Shown here piece by piece: positions 35,100 through 44,619 of a DNA stretch of 64,000 nucleotides. The notes under the pieces are model-generated. The model was not told the origin of the DNA. It worked only from the letters and a program-made list of their open reading frames with translations, and searched no databases. Within the stretch, counting starts at the first letter, position 1; each line of letters opens with the position of its first letter. The translations under genes and the position numbers were made by a program. Source of the DNA: Clostridia bacterium (lineage in GTDB: Bacteria > Bacillota > Clostridia > Christensenellales > CAG-138). The stretch covers positions 1 to 64,000 of the forward strand of contig JAFWOT010000014.1 in NCBI GenBank assembly GCA_017509785.1. Reading direction: 5' to 3'.

Positions 35100-36026
35100 A
35101 TGAAAAGCCTGTTTGAACGCACCAGCTCAAATTGGGTGCGGTACAGCGAATATGAGTGGAAGACGGCGGAGGACGGCACCCTGTATCTGACGCCTGCGAA
35201 AACGGCGCAGCCGAGCATTTACGACCCGTTGGCGGAGTACCAGCGGATCGTACTGGATGTGATCGATATAGGCAGAATGGGGATGGGGCATAAGCCGGAC
35301 GCGGAGATCCAGAAGGCAATCCAGCAGTTCGCCGTGAAGTATGGCTTACTCGGCCTGATGACGGCCCTGCCAACGACGCCTGACTTCATGGACTATGAGG
35401 CGGTGTACCTGCCCAAAAACCACTTTCTCAAAGAGGAAGCCATATCTACGGAGGAATACCTGGCCCTGTTTTTCCCCTTTGACAAGCCGGATATCGTCAA
35501 GCGCGGCGTGGAATCCATGTGGAATATCGAGAATGACCGTATTATGATGGCGCTGGCTATGACTATGTCCGATAAGCCGATGGCGGTCAATATGAGCTTC
35601 CAACGGGAATATGCTGAACGCTATGAATGGATGAAGCAGCAGTTTACCGATTGGGCCTTTACCTATGTAACAAGTATGCTCTACTATGAGGACTATGACA
35701 GGATGAGCCCGGAATCCCGGCTGTTGATGCAGCAAGGCATGGCGGCTTTCGGCGGGATCGCGCCCACCTATCATATCGCCCTGTTGGATAAGCCGACGAT
35801 CATTTGGGATTTCCACTCCCTCCTGTTGGGCGTGCAGATGATGTTCAGCTTCATGCTTACGGACAATGAGAAGCCCATACGCCTTTGCAGGCATTGCACC
35901 AAAGCATTTGTCGCCAGCAGGCCAAGCGCCGTATTTTGTAGCCAGCAATGCAAAAACAAATACAACGTTTACAAGAGCCGGGGAAAGAATAAGGAACCGA
36001 ACGGTGGGGAAACAGAAGACGACTGA
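35100..36026 (+). CDS. DUF6076-like protein with C-terminal CxxC finger
   Basis: A 308-residue soluble protein that follows the acidic regulator by 62 bases. Most of the chain is helical with no motif I recognise. The end carries LCRHCTKAFVASRPSAVFC and QQCKNKY, the same finger as in the recombinase tail. GGAGGGG lies six bases ahead of ATG 35,100; TTG 35,094 is too close to be used. The family is common on Clostridia elements, function unknown. Confidence 0.68.
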   Translation: MKSLFERTSSNWVRYSEYEWKTAEDGTLYLTPAKTAQPSIYDPLAEYQRIVLDVIDIGRMGMGHKPDAEIQKAIQQFAVKYGLLGLMTALPTTPDFMDYEAVYLPKNHFLKEEAISTEEYLALFFPFDKPDIVKRGVESMWNIENDRIMMALAMTMSDKPMAVNMSFQREYAERYEWMKQQFTDWAFTYVTSMLYYEDYDRMSPESRLLMQQGMAAFGGIAPTYHIALLDKPTIIWDFHSLLLGVQMMFSFMLTDNEKPIRLCRHCTKAFVASRPSAVFCSQQCKNKYNVYKSRGKNKEPNGGETEDD

Positions 36027-36115
36027 TCCGCTCTTCTGATTGACGAAAAAGAAAAATCGCTGTTTTCTTTCACACCAATATCGTTCAAATTGTTCGCGTG
36101 AAAGAATGTAAAGCG

Positions 36116-36157
36116 CAAAAAAGCCCGCGTTCGGTTATATTTGCCGAACGCGGACTT
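36116..36157 (-). terminator. Terminator of inner tnpV
   Basis: CCGCGTTCGG pairs with CCGAACGCGG, with A-T extensions. On the minus strand six T residues follow. Confidence 0.8.
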
Positions 36158-36196
36158 TGGTGTTATAGTGGGTATCGCCGTCAGAATCGACGGAGA

Positions 36197-36571
36197 TCAT
36201 GCCTCATAGATCAGCTCATGCAGGATGATTTCCTCTGCGCGGCTGTGGATGCTGTTCATGCGACGCACCCACTCCATTTGATCAGAGGCTTTCAACGCCT
36301 CTGTCACGCCCTCCTGCTTCGCCATGGCCGAAACGATGCTTTCTATGCGATCGTTGCAAGCCCGGTCGATTTCGGACAAATGCCGGAACAGGCTGCCGTC
36401 AAGGATCATGCTGCTGTAGAGAGCTTTGCGGTGTTCCTTCAGATATTTCCGGCGCATACGCCCGTATTTGCCGATCTTATATTCCCCGCACTCCGGCGGG
36501 ATGAGATTGGGAAGAAGATAATCACCTTCTTGGCGATACGTTCCGCCCAGTTGTTCAAAGAGAGATTTCAT
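36197..36571 (-). CDS. tnpV: TnpV transposon protein (inner copy)
   Basis: A 124-residue protein with the TnpV signature GRYGRMRRKYLKEH (here KYGRMRRKYLKEHRKALYS) and the HLSEIDRACNDRIE and AKQEGVTEALKA helices. TnpV belongs to the Tn4451 gene set; its role is not settled. It is the last gene before the right end of the inner element. A second, diverged copy closes the outer element at 50,707-51,057. Confidence 0.88.
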   Translation of the reverse strand: MKSLFEQLGGTYRQEGDYLLPNLIPPECGEYKIGKYGRMRRKYLKEHRKALYSSMILDGSLFRHLSEIDRACNDRIESIVSAMAKQEGVTEALKASDQMEWVRRMNSIHSRAEEIILHELIYEA

Positions 36572-36647
36572 AGCTATCGGCTCCTTTCTGTGTCAAATTA
36601 CCAGCGGTTATACGGTGTTTCTGCTCCTTTCCTACAACTGCTGTTCA

Positions 36648-37050
<403 letters not shown>

Positions 37051-37054
<4 letters not shown>

Positions 37055-37938
37055 CTGACTTCCTCACGCTTCCGCTTGAGATAATCCGAGTAGTGTTCAC
37101 AGGCCTTGCGGATAAACGCCTTCATCTCGGAGGGCGTACCGTTGGGAACGTAACCGCGAAGCTCGTCAGCGGAAATACTGACCTTTTCCTTCTGATTCGG
37201 TTTTTCTTCCGCCATGATCTTATCGATCATCTCCTCGCTGATTGAGCCATCGTTCACGGCCTTGTGCATTCGGCAGGCCTGAGCATACGAGGGCGTGCAG
37301 TCGTTAAGATCGATGGCAATCATGAGCGCAGCCTGCATATCGCTGTCAAGGAATGACAGCTCCACGCCGACGGAGAACGCAATACGCCCGTCATCCACCA
37401 TATCAAGCAAAGCAGGGATAAGGTGAGTCAGGCGGATGTAACGCTGCACGGTCTTGTAGCTCTCGCCGGTTTTTTCACCAATGACCGCGGTCGTTCGATT
37501 GACATCCGACTTCGGGACAACTTGTCCCGAAGTTAAGCTTTTGCCCTGATGCTCCATAGCCTCTGCCTTAAGCTTATACGCAAACGCCTTTTCGCTCGGC
37601 AGTAACCTCTCCCGGTGCAGATTGCTGTCAACGAGCGCGATTGCCGCCTCATCCTTTGTCATTTCCATCTCGATTGCGGGAACGGTCTCAAGCCCCGCCA
37701 GCTCCGCCGCGTGCGCTCGCCTGTGCCCGGATATGATCTCATACCTATCACCGACCGGTCGAACGATAAGCGGCGTCATTATCCCATGTTCCCGAATACT
37801 CTCTACCAGAGCGTCCATCTCTTCATTGTCAATAACCTTGTATGGGTGCCCCTCAAAGGGCTTCAATTCACAGATCCTTATTTCTTTCAATGCTTTTCCT
37901 TTCAGCCGCACCGCTCCCGGAACGGGAACACGGTACAT
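37051..37938 (-). CDS. ParB/RepB/Spo0J family protein
   Basis: A 295-residue ParB-type protein. It has the N-terminal ParB/Srx domain (FEGHPYKVIDNEEMDALVES, ISGHRRAHAAELAG with CTPase-type GHRR) and then a helix-turn-helix (IGEKTGESYKTVQRYIRLTHL). No ParA is adjacent. On such elements it may act in regulation or maintenance. AGAAAGGG precedes the ATG. Confidence 0.88.
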
Positions 37939-38043
37939 GGCGATATAACCCTTTCTCTGTGTATCTTGTATTTTTCTTTTTAAGTGCTTGTTCCCGTTCC
38001 TGTTCCCATATCAATAACCTTATGGGATTACTGGGATGAAGGC

Positions 38044-39387
38044 TTATTCATCAAATAACCCCATAGGTAATTCACACTGAACCTCGGTGAATTCAGGCTC
38101 TCCTGCCGTGGTGCGCTCCCATCCGCGCTGCTTGCCGTAATCACGGAAATACTTAGTGCCGTCATACCTTTTCCAGCCGACTATTTCTTTTGATGCTATG
38201 CCTGCGTTCATGACCTCGTTGATCTCCTGCAGCTCCCATGATTTCGGTGTATCGTAACGCTGGAAGGCTTCACGGTAGAGCATGCGGGAGCAGACGGACG
38301 CTTCGTTCGTTTTGTCAAGGTAGCCGATTATCATACCGAGGCGATCGTCCTCGGGCATGAAATAACGCTGTATCTTCGTCAGCTCCTTTTCGTATTGTTC
38401 CGGGAGCTTGAGCTCAGGCTCGCCCATAGCATAGATCCTCAGAGCTTCCGCCCATACCTGCTGGATATAGCGCTCGCTCTCGTGTTCATCTTCGAGAATA
38501 TGCACTTCGGCTTTTGACATATCGATAAGAATCGGGAGAAACCTGCGGTTACCGGTTCTGTCAAGCGGAAGGAACGCGACCTTATTGCCGCTGCCTCCGA
38601 ATATGCACTGGCGCGGACGATCCTTCGGCAGGCGGTCATACGGGACCTTGTAGGTGTCCTTTGAGCGGGAGATGAACGCCTTGGTCTCCTCAATGGTACG
38701 GGTGTTTGCTATGGCGCTCATCTCCGGCATTTCGATAATGAAATGACCCTCCAGCCGGCGGTAAACGTTCTCATCGTCGAGACGCTTGATATCGTCGGTG
38801 AACCATTCGTCGCGCAGGGCGAGCTTACGGAAGAAGGTCGATTTCCCCGCGCCCTGGTCGCCGATCAGGCAGAGCATGTAATCGAACTTGCAGCCGGGGT
38901 TATGAATCCGGCTCAGGCCTCCGAGGAGAAACAGCAGCATGCACTCGTAGTTGAAATCATTGACTTCCGCCCCAAGGAAATGATGGAGCATGTACCGTAT
39001 GCGTTCTTTGCCGTCCCAATCGAACGAGCATATCAGTTCCCTGATCGGATGATAGCGGTGCTCGTTTGCGACGATATCGATTGCCGACACAGCCGGTTTC
39101 TCTCCCACGAGACCGTAGGTTTTTTCTATGAGAAGGCGTATGTAGTTGATATCGGTATCGGTTATTGCGCCGTTATTTTCCCTCTTCCAGCCAAGCGGTT
39201 TTACTATATGGACCCTTCCGTTCATTTCGTTGAGCCGTATGGCGCCCTCAAGCCGCGGATCGTTTTCGAGCACCGTCACGAAGTTTGAGATGGTGTTTGC
39301 GGGTTTTTCGTCCTTGCCTTTCACGAGTTGATTAAGTATAAGGCGGATGCTTCGTTTTTCTTCTTTTGTTGTTTCTGGAAACGTCAA
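38044..39387 (-). CDS. VapE-like P-loop ATPase (putative helicase/replication protein)
   Basis: A 447-residue VapE-family protein. The P-loop LIGDQGAGKSTFFRKLAL is followed by a Walker B-like HFIIEMPEMSA and sensor-like region. Family members resemble SF3 helicases and replicate islands such as SaPIs. It supports the view that the outer element replicates after excision. Confidence 0.88.
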   Translation of the reverse strand: MTFPETTKEEKRSIRLILNQLVKGKDEKPANTISNFVTVLENDPRLEGAIRLNEMNGRVHIVKPLGWKRENNGAITDTDINYIRLLIEKTYGLVGEKPAVSAIDIVANEHRYHPIRELICSFDWDGKERIRYMLHHFLGAEVNDFNYECMLLFLLGGLSRIHNPGCKFDYMLCLIGDQGAGKSTFFRKLALRDEWFTDDIKRLDDENVYRRLEGHFIIEMPEMSAIANTRTIEETKAFISRSKDTYKVPYDRLPKDRPRQCIFGGSGNKVAFLPLDRTGNRRFLPILIDMSKAEVHILEDEHESERYIQQVWAEALRIYAMGEPELKLPEQYEKELTKIQRYFMPEDDRLGMIIGYLDKTNEASVCSRMLYREAFQRYDTPKSWELQEINEVMNAGIASKEIVGWKRYDGTKYFRDYGKQRGWERTTAGEPEFTEVQCELPMGLFDE

Positions 39388-39463
39388 TTTCTATTACCTC
39401 CGTTTTTCGTTCTCTTCAGCGTAACGCATCATTTTGCAGGACCGTTATCTTGTTTGTGCTCTT

Positions 39464-39784
39464 CTACATCCATATCTCCTTTTTCCAGTAAAGCCGTTGT
39501 CTTACTTCCGTTACCAACCGTTTTGCTTCAGCGGCTTCCTCCGCTGTGACGCCGCCCTGCACGTTCGCGTGATGCGCGATCTGGTTGACGTTGATGCACA
39601 GATGGTCGATCAATTGAATAAGGTCAATGAAATCGACATTCGGACGTTCCTTTATCTCCGTGCCCATTATGAGCTTCCTCAGCACCGCCGATTTGGTGAG
39701 GCCCGCTTTCTTTGCCAGCTCACCGAGCTTGCGGTACTCCGCTTCGTTCAGCCGTAGGTGCATGTCATATTCTCTGTTTCTCAT
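39464..39784 (-). CDS. mobC: MobC-like relaxosome protein
   Basis: A 106-residue protein with a ribbon-helix-helix start (YDMHLRLNEAEYRKLGELAK, SAVLRKLIMG) and the MobC signature NVNQIAHHANVQGG. CGGAGG precedes the ATG. MobC proteins help relaxases melt oriT. No relaxase is encoded in the outer element, so it must act with one in trans, possibly the inner MobA. Confidence 0.82.
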   Translation of the reverse strand: MRNREYDMHLRLNEAEYRKLGELAKKAGLTKSAVLRKLIMGTEIKERPNVDFIDLIQLIDHLCINVNQIAHHANVQGGVTAEEAAEAKRLVTEVRQRLYWKKEIWM

Positions 39785-39878
39785 TTATACCTCCGTTCTA
39801 ATAATCGTTCTTCATCCCGCTTGGCGGCATAGGGGTTTGGGGCTTGCCTCGACAAGCGGATTTGGGGACACAAATCCC

Positions 39879-39984
39879 ATGCTTGCAAGGACAATTGCAT
39901 GCATGCAGCCTTTGTGAACACAAAGACGATGCTTGCAAAGTCCGACGCAAGCTGCCTTTGTCATGACAAAGGCGATGCTTGCAA
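39879..39984. repeat. Iteron-like repeats upstream of mobC
   Basis: ATGCTTGCAA occurs at 39,879-39,888, 39,929-39,938 and 39,975-39,984, spaced 50 and 46 bases. The last two extend to a shared CAAAGRCGATGCTTGCAAAG-like unit. An inverted copy lies at 41,322-41,331 on the other side of the lexA-like gene. The segment GGCATCACGG also recurs at about 40,008 and 41,235. No gene is present in 39,785-40,265. It could be a replication origin, an oriT or binding sites for ParB or MobC. Confidence 0.6.
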
Positions 39985-40090
39985 AGCCATTCACGGGTTT
40001 CATTTTGGCATCACGGCGGCATCACCGTTTTGCTCCTTGATGCCAAAAACGGGGTGATTGGCGCCATGCGCTTTGTTTATCCTCCGCAAA

Positions 40091-40143
40091 TAAAAAGCTT
40101 CCGACGATAGACCTATCCCTTGGATAAGCTATCTGTCGGAAGC
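40091..40143 (-). terminator. Terminator of the lexA-like operon
   Basis: CTTCCGAC and GTCGGAAG, with inner GATAG / CTATC, form a long imperfect stem. The minus strand ends in TTTTTATTT. Confidence 0.75.
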
Positions 40144-40265
40144 CTCTTGATTCACAGCCAAGTCCGATCCCTTAACAGATTCTCCCCGTGCACGGCGGCC
40201 CTAACGATCCATGCCGAGTCCGTCGCTTCATTGCACAGCGGAGTATGTATTCAGTTGTTTTTAAT

Positions 40266-40454
40266 TCATGCTCGTTTTCGTTCCCGCTCGTATCGGAGCA
40301 ACTCGACCTCAACGCGGCAGTTCTCATCCACCGTTATGCGAAGGTCGGCTCCGCATTTCGAGCAGCTCAGTTCCATTCCGTCACATGTCTTTGCCCTACA
40401 GATCTGCCTGCCGCATCTCGGACAGCAGGCATACAGCTTAACGCCGTCTTCCAA
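40266..40454 (-). CDS. Small zinc-ribbon protein
   Basis: A 62-residue protein with two CxxC pairs (CCPRCGRQIC and CSKCGADL), a classic zinc ribbon, and an Arg-rich C-terminus. It lies 14 bases after the LexA-like gene and shares its transcript. Similar Com/zinc-ribbon proteins occur on many elements; no function can be assigned. Confidence 0.65.
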   Translation of the reverse strand: MEDGVKLYACCPRCGRQICRAKTCDGMELSCSKCGADLRITVDENCRVEVELLRYERERKRA

Positions 40455-40468
40455 TTCTTCTTGCCTCC

Positions 40469-41065
40469 TTAAGTTAAGTCCTTGAATACACTTACCGCGA
40501 CGCCCTGTATCTCGCAGGAGTCGACGTAAATATCCTCCATCGTACTGTTCTCCGGGTGGAGCCTTATGCGGTGATTCTCCGGCTCGGGGTAGTAGCGCTT
40601 GAGCGTGGCCTCATCCCCGATAAGGGCTACGACAACCTTTCCTGGCTCGGCAGTGTCCTGCTGACGCACAAGCACCCAATCTCCATCGTCGATTCCGGCC
40701 TCGATCATGCTGTTACCGCTTGCGGTAAGAAGATAGAAGGGTCCCTCTCCGAACAACGATACGGGAAGCTTGACGTACTCCTCAATGTTCTCCTCCGCAA
40801 GCTTCGGAAGACCGCAGGCAACACGCCCCGGTATCCCAACTCTCGCAGCGCTCGGGTTATCCTTCGCGGAGTGAACGTTCCTCACGCCGGAATACTCCAG
40901 TATGCCGTCACGATTCATCTGGCTGATGTACCGATAAACAGTTGGCTTGGAGCTTCCGACGCCGTCGGCGATCTCCTGCATCGAAGGGGAATAGCCATGC
41001 CTGTCCGCATATTCGCACACGAACCGCTCTATCGCAGCCATAAGCGTCTTATCCTTGCTTCTCAT
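40469..41065 (-). CDS. LexA-like S24 repressor
   Basis: A 198-residue repressor. Residues 1-65 form a winged helix (YSPSMQEIADGVGSSKPTVY). Residues 80-198 are the S24 autoprotease with catalytic serine in ASGNSMIEAGI and lysine in IGDEATLKRYY. The cleavage-site region reads GRVACGLP, a Cys-Gly bond as in UmuD rather than the Ala-Gly of LexA. RecA-stimulated self-cleavage would switch the element on after DNA damage. The ATG at 41,065 has GGAGG just upstream; longer frames do not. Confidence 0.85.
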   Translation of the reverse strand: MRSKDKTLMAAIERFVCEYADRHGYSPSMQEIADGVGSSKPTVYRYISQMNRDGILEYSGVRNVHSAKDNPSAARVGIPGRVACGLPKLAEENIEEYVKLPVSLFGEGPFYLLTASGNSMIEAGIDDGDWVLVRQQDTAEPGKVVVALIGDEATLKRYYPEPENHRIRLHPENSTMEDIYVDSCEIQGVAVSVFKDLT

Positions 41066-41083
41066 GCCTCCTCCGATTAAATA

Positions 41084-41137
41084 AAACATATGTTTCATTA
41101 GCAAGCATATTATACATGCCCCTCTATCCACTGTCAA
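41084..41137 (-). promoter_or_regulatory. Promoter and operator of the LexA-like repressor
   Basis: On the minus strand TTGACA (41,137-41,132) and TATAAT (41,114-41,109) are 17 bases apart. The palindrome AAACATATGTTT (41,084-41,095) sits just past the start point and has the AACnnnnGTT core of Gram-positive LexA boxes. Confidence 0.85.
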
Positions 41138-41467
41138 TACCTTTTTGAAAACTATTTTGCGAAGTGACAATTTTGTCGCTTGATACACAGAACTCGTTTC
41201 TTTCGGTATTGTCCTGTGGCATCAAAAACATATGAAAATGGCATCACGGAAAGGCGTTTATCCAAACCGTGATGCCATGTTCATTTTCAACTATTCCCAG
41301 TTTTCCCTGCGGTTAATGTCCTTGCAAGCATCGCCTTTCTATACCCAAAAGGCCGCTTGATAGAGGTTAGCCCCTTTGGACCCGATGCCGCAGGAGCGGG
41401 CTAAAGTACTTTTCAATTATAGTAACAGCCTATACCAGCAAATGCAACCAACAAACTTATGCTGCAT
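41138..41467. other. Non-coding region with inverted repeats
   Basis: GGCATCACGG and CCGTGATGCC (about 41,238-41,276) form a strong hairpin with matching A/T-rich flanks. The inverted iteron TTGCAAGCAT lies at 41,322-41,331. TAGCCC / GGGCTA near 41,370-41,402 is a likely terminator for the 41,468 gene. I see no coding sequence. Confidence 0.5.
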
Positions 41468-41941
41468 TTAGTCACCATTTAGATAAAACTCCCTCTTAAT
41501 TTCTAACATTCTGCTTTTCATATTAGCAACTATCATAAACCCCGCCTTGTATCCAAAGCCGTAATCATAACTCACCATATTTGAAAGGCGTCTTTCATCA
41601 CTTGTGCAGCCTTTTCGATTGGTACTCTTTTTCATTTCAACACATATAAGATTTGTAAAACCATACTCGTAGGATTGCCCTCTTTTATGAACGATCAAGT
41701 CGACTGTTATCGGCGCATCGTACATACGTTTTGCAGCCCTGTCTTTACCTTCATAACCCCTGTTATACTCTACGTCAACAATATAGTCATGATAATTCGT
41801 TCCGATAATAGCTTTTGACAAATGCATTGCAAATCTGGCGCAAATGCATCGCTCACTCAAGTCGTTTTCCAGCAGGTATTTTTCTTGTGAGTTAAAGCTT
41901 TCAATTGCAGTGCTCACAATTCTTTTTAGTTCGGCATTCAT
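41468..41941 (-). CDS. Putative PD-(D/E)XK-fold protein, unknown function
   Basis: A 157-residue soluble protein. Residues 75-110 contain ITVDLIVHKRG and NLICVEMKKS, spaced like the D and E-x-K of the PD-(D/E)XK nuclease fold. GGAG lies six bases ahead of ATG 41,941. It is transcribed after the AlbA_2 protein gene with a 129-base gap. The fold call is tentative. Confidence 0.5.
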   Translation of the reverse strand: MNAELKRIVSTAIESFNSQEKYLLENDLSERCICARFAMHLSKAIIGTNYHDYIVDVEYNRGYEGKDRAAKRMYDAPITVDLIVHKRGQSYEYGFTNLICVEMKKSTNRKGCTSDERRLSNMVSYDYGFGYKAGFMIVANMKSRMLEIKREFYLNGD

Positions 41942-42070
41942 AGTAATCTCCATTTATCAAGTTAGTCCAGTCAGCCACCAGTCAACTAAAGGGCGTCATC
42001 AAAAAGCCTTTAATATCAATGCTTTTTATAGCCTGCCACACGTTATAATCAACTATGGATCAACTAAAAA

Positions 42071-43534
42071 TCACGCCCAATACGGTAGATATTTCCTGCT
42101 CTTATCGGAGGTGGATTCGGGCGAAATATAGATCAGCCCGGCGTTGCAGGTATCGGTTAGAAGCCTCGACACCATGGAGCTGTTTTTCTTGTCGATATTG
42201 AATCTTTCCCGAAGCGAGGAATTCGTCATGTATTCGCGATTTACTCGTTTGAGGCATGCGTGAAGATAACAAGCGCGCAGCCTGTCGTCACGGCTCATTT
42301 TTGCGAATTCCTTATGCGCATAGAGCACGACCTTGGTGTGGTCGTTATAGATCTCGATCTCCGGCGCGGGAAGTTGATAAAATTCTGTTTCGAAAACGAC
42401 CTTATCGTATCCGCTGCCGCGTTCCTCACAGACGCCTATGCGCCGCATAAACGACGCAAGCTGCTCATTGCGGGAGATCGGCGGATGATCGACGAATCTT
42501 GCCTTATCAATGAGAGGCGCGCCGGGGTTGGTTATCTCCATACGGTCGCTGAATATCTCGATCATAGGCCCGGTGCCGATCATATAGAAATTCTGATGTA
42601 TTAAAGCGTTTGCGATAAGCTCACGAACGGCAATATCGGGGTACATCGGCACAACCTTTCTTAACGCCTTGCCCAAGATTTCATTATTAGGGAGGAGATT
42701 TGTCACGAAAGAGATCAGACCTTCAAATCCGCTCGCATATCCCTTGCCGCCCACTTGTTCTTTGCTTGCCGCACTGATCCTGTCCTTGCCCTCATACTTA
42801 ATGACGCGGACGGCCTTACGCTCAAGCGACGGAAAATCGCTGAGCCTCTTAGCGAAAAGGATCGCACCGAGATTGGTGATATTGTAATTACCGGTCTCGG
42901 CCTTTGCAATGAGCTTGTCGTTCAGCAACGCTTCCAGTATCTTTTCCTTATCCGACGGAAGATCGACCGAAAGCAGATCGAAGTATGAAGAGTAATCCAG
43001 CTCGCGAAGGACGAAATCGCCTGATACGTTTTCCATGGCGATGAGCGTTTCAAAGGGTTTCTTAGAGAAGATTGCCCATAGTTCCCGCTCGGTATCGGGA
43101 TAATCCTTAAGCTTCTTTTTGTATGAATCAATACGGATGTAATCGACTGATTTGAACTTCACGGGCACACTTGCGGCGCGCGCGATCTCGAGCAGAACTA
43201 CGCTTTTGCCTTCCATCTCCGTTGTATGAAAATAGAACTGCACCTGCGGATCGAGCTGTGTGCTTATCCACAGATCGAGCCCCTGATTCCCGATCTTTGT
43301 CTGTTGGGGGATGAAAGACGTTCCAACGATCTCGTGCGTTGCATCGTCAACGCCCCATATCATAAATGCGTGTTCCTGATTGAACAGCGCTGCTGTGTTT
43401 GACAGCGCGCTTATGTACTCGCCTATCTGCTGCGGATCGACGATGTTGGCTTTGAACTCAATCCAAGGCTGCTCGTATAAGTGCTTTCGTGCCTCATCGA
43501 TTATTGAGTTTATCATATTGTTAGGGAATGACAT
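42071..43534 (-). CDS. Schlafen/AlbA_2-domain protein with GHKL-like C-terminal region
   Basis: A 487-residue protein. The N-terminal AlbA_2 (Schlafen-like) domain spans about 1-150 (WIEFKANIVDPQQIGEYISA, AFMIWGVDD). The region RELIANALIHQNFYMIGTG (about 310-330) resembles the N-box of HATPase_c_4 domains, and a winged helix ends the protein. Such proteins are common on islands and are annotated as regulators or ATP-binding proteins; some are linked to phage defence. GAGGAGG precedes the ATG. Confidence 0.8.
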   Translation of the reverse strand: MSFPNNMINSIIDEARKHLYEQPWIEFKANIVDPQQIGEYISALSNTAALFNQEHAFMIWGVDDATHEIVGTSFIPQQTKIGNQGLDLWISTQLDPQVQFYFHTTEMEGKSVVLLEIARAASVPVKFKSVDYIRIDSYKKKLKDYPDTERELWAIFSKKPFETLIAMENVSGDFVLRELDYSSYFDLLSVDLPSDKEKILEALLNDKLIAKAETGNYNITNLGAILFAKRLSDFPSLERKAVRVIKYEGKDRISAASKEQVGGKGYASGFEGLISFVTNLLPNNEILGKALRKVVPMYPDIAVRELIANALIHQNFYMIGTGPMIEIFSDRMEITNPGAPLIDKARFVDHPPISRNEQLASFMRRIGVCEERGSGYDKVVFETEFYQLPAPEIEIYNDHTKVVLYAHKEFAKMSRDDRLRACYLHACLKRVNREYMTNSSLRERFNIDKKNSSMVSRLLTDTCNAGLIYISPESTSDKSRKYLPYWA

Positions 43535-43554
43535 AAACGCACCTCCTCATATTG

Positions 43555-43583
43555 ATTATATCATTTATTATGCGATCAGTCAA
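43555..43583 (-). promoter_or_regulatory. Promoter of the AlbA_2 gene
   Basis: On the minus strand TTGACT (43,583-43,578) and TATAAT (43,560-43,555) have a 17-base spacer. The -35 lies in AGTCAACTA, which recurs at about 41,987 downstream of the gene. The rest of 43,584-43,808 is AT-rich with no gene. Confidence 0.78.
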
Positions 43584-43808
43584 CTAATCAATTCGAAACA
43601 ATCAAGATAATTTTAGGCAATTTTAATTGGATTTTATGTACGATTGTTTGATGCAACAAATCATGCTGTATAAATCAATCAAGTAAAATAGTTTATCGGC
43701 TTGCAATGTCAAAAAAGCCATGCTTTATAAGCACAGCATTTGATTTCGACTAATTCAATTCGCTTCCATATTGTTCATGATTATGCAATGAGCTCAAACA
43801 TCATTTCG

Positions 43809-44594
43809 TCAATATTCATCTGTTATACTCAGATATTCCTCCAAACACAGTGAGTGCTCGTAAATGTACTCCGCCGCATTCTTCCCTACATAGCGGAAAT
43901 GCCAGGGCTCGAACTGGACACCCGTGATGTGCTGCTTATCCTCTGGGTAGCGCAGTATGAAGCCGAAGCGGTGAGCGTTTTGGGCAAGCCAGCGTCCCTC
44001 GGGTGTATTGGCATAGCTGATATCGGAGTGCGGGCAGCTCTCGCAGAGAATGTCGAATGCGAGGCCGGTGGTATGCTCCGAGCAGTTTGTCGGCATCAGC
44101 TTAACAGGGTTATTGTACGGATCGCTGCCGTAGGTCGGGTCCTCTTTGAGCTTGCCTTCCCACATCATCTGCTGCTCCCAAATATAGCGGAACGCGCTCG
44201 CGATAATGAAATGAAATTCGCCCTCCTCTTGTGCGGCGAGGAGCATTTCGTTCAGCGCCTTGACAGCGGTCTCATTCGCGTGGCGGCGGGGATCGCAATA
44301 GACGTTGCCCGCCGTAAGATAGTCGCAAACGAGCACCACGGGAGGTTCTTCATAGATCGGGTGCTCGAAATTGACGAGTACCAAATAAGAATCGTTCACT
44401 GGGATCGGCGCAGGCGTTTCCGTGGGATCCGTTGATCCCGTTGTCTCCTTGGGCATAACGATTTGCGTGGGGTCAGCCGCTTCCGTAACCTCGATGTGTT
44501 CCGAAGGAGAAATGACCAAAGCCGCTTTTTCTCCGCATGCGGTGCATACGAACGCCGCCGTCATGATAATCGCCATTAAAAATAGTTTCTTCAT
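43809..44594 (-). CDS. VanY-type D-alanyl-D-alanine carboxypeptidase lipoprotein (M15B)
   Basis: A 261-residue exported enzyme predicted to trim the terminal D-Ala of peptidoglycan stem peptides. The N-terminus is a signal sequence with a Cys after FVCTA (lipoprotein-like). A Pro/Thr linker follows, and then the M15 domain with SEHTTGLAFDI (zinc His and Asp) and EPWHFRYVG (catalytic Glu and zinc His). AAGGAGG precedes ATG 44,594. The promoter has the response-regulator boxes described at 44,620-44,670, tying it to the two-component system at 47-49 kb. No vanH, D-Ala-D-Lac ligase or vanX is present. Confidence 0.88.
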   Translation of the reverse strand: MKKLFLMAIIMTAAFVCTACGEKAALVISPSEHIEVTEAADPTQIVMPKETTGSTDPTETPAPIPVNDSYLVLVNFEHPIYEEPPVVLVCDYLTAGNVYCDPRRHANETAVKALNEMLLAAQEEGEFHFIIASAFRYIWEQQMMWEGKLKEDPTYGSDPYNNPVKLMPTNCSEHTTGLAFDILCESCPHSDISYANTPEGRWLAQNAHRFGFILRYPEDKQHITGVQFEPWHFRYVGKNAAEYIYEHSLCLEEYLSITDEY

Positions 44595-44619
44595 AAAACC
44601 GCCTCCTTGCTTTAGTAAA

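Noticed and set aside
39879..39984. Regularly spaced repeats as a CRISPR array
   Set aside because: The repeat core is only 10-12 bases, there are three copies and the intervals are similar to each other in part. No cas genes are present.
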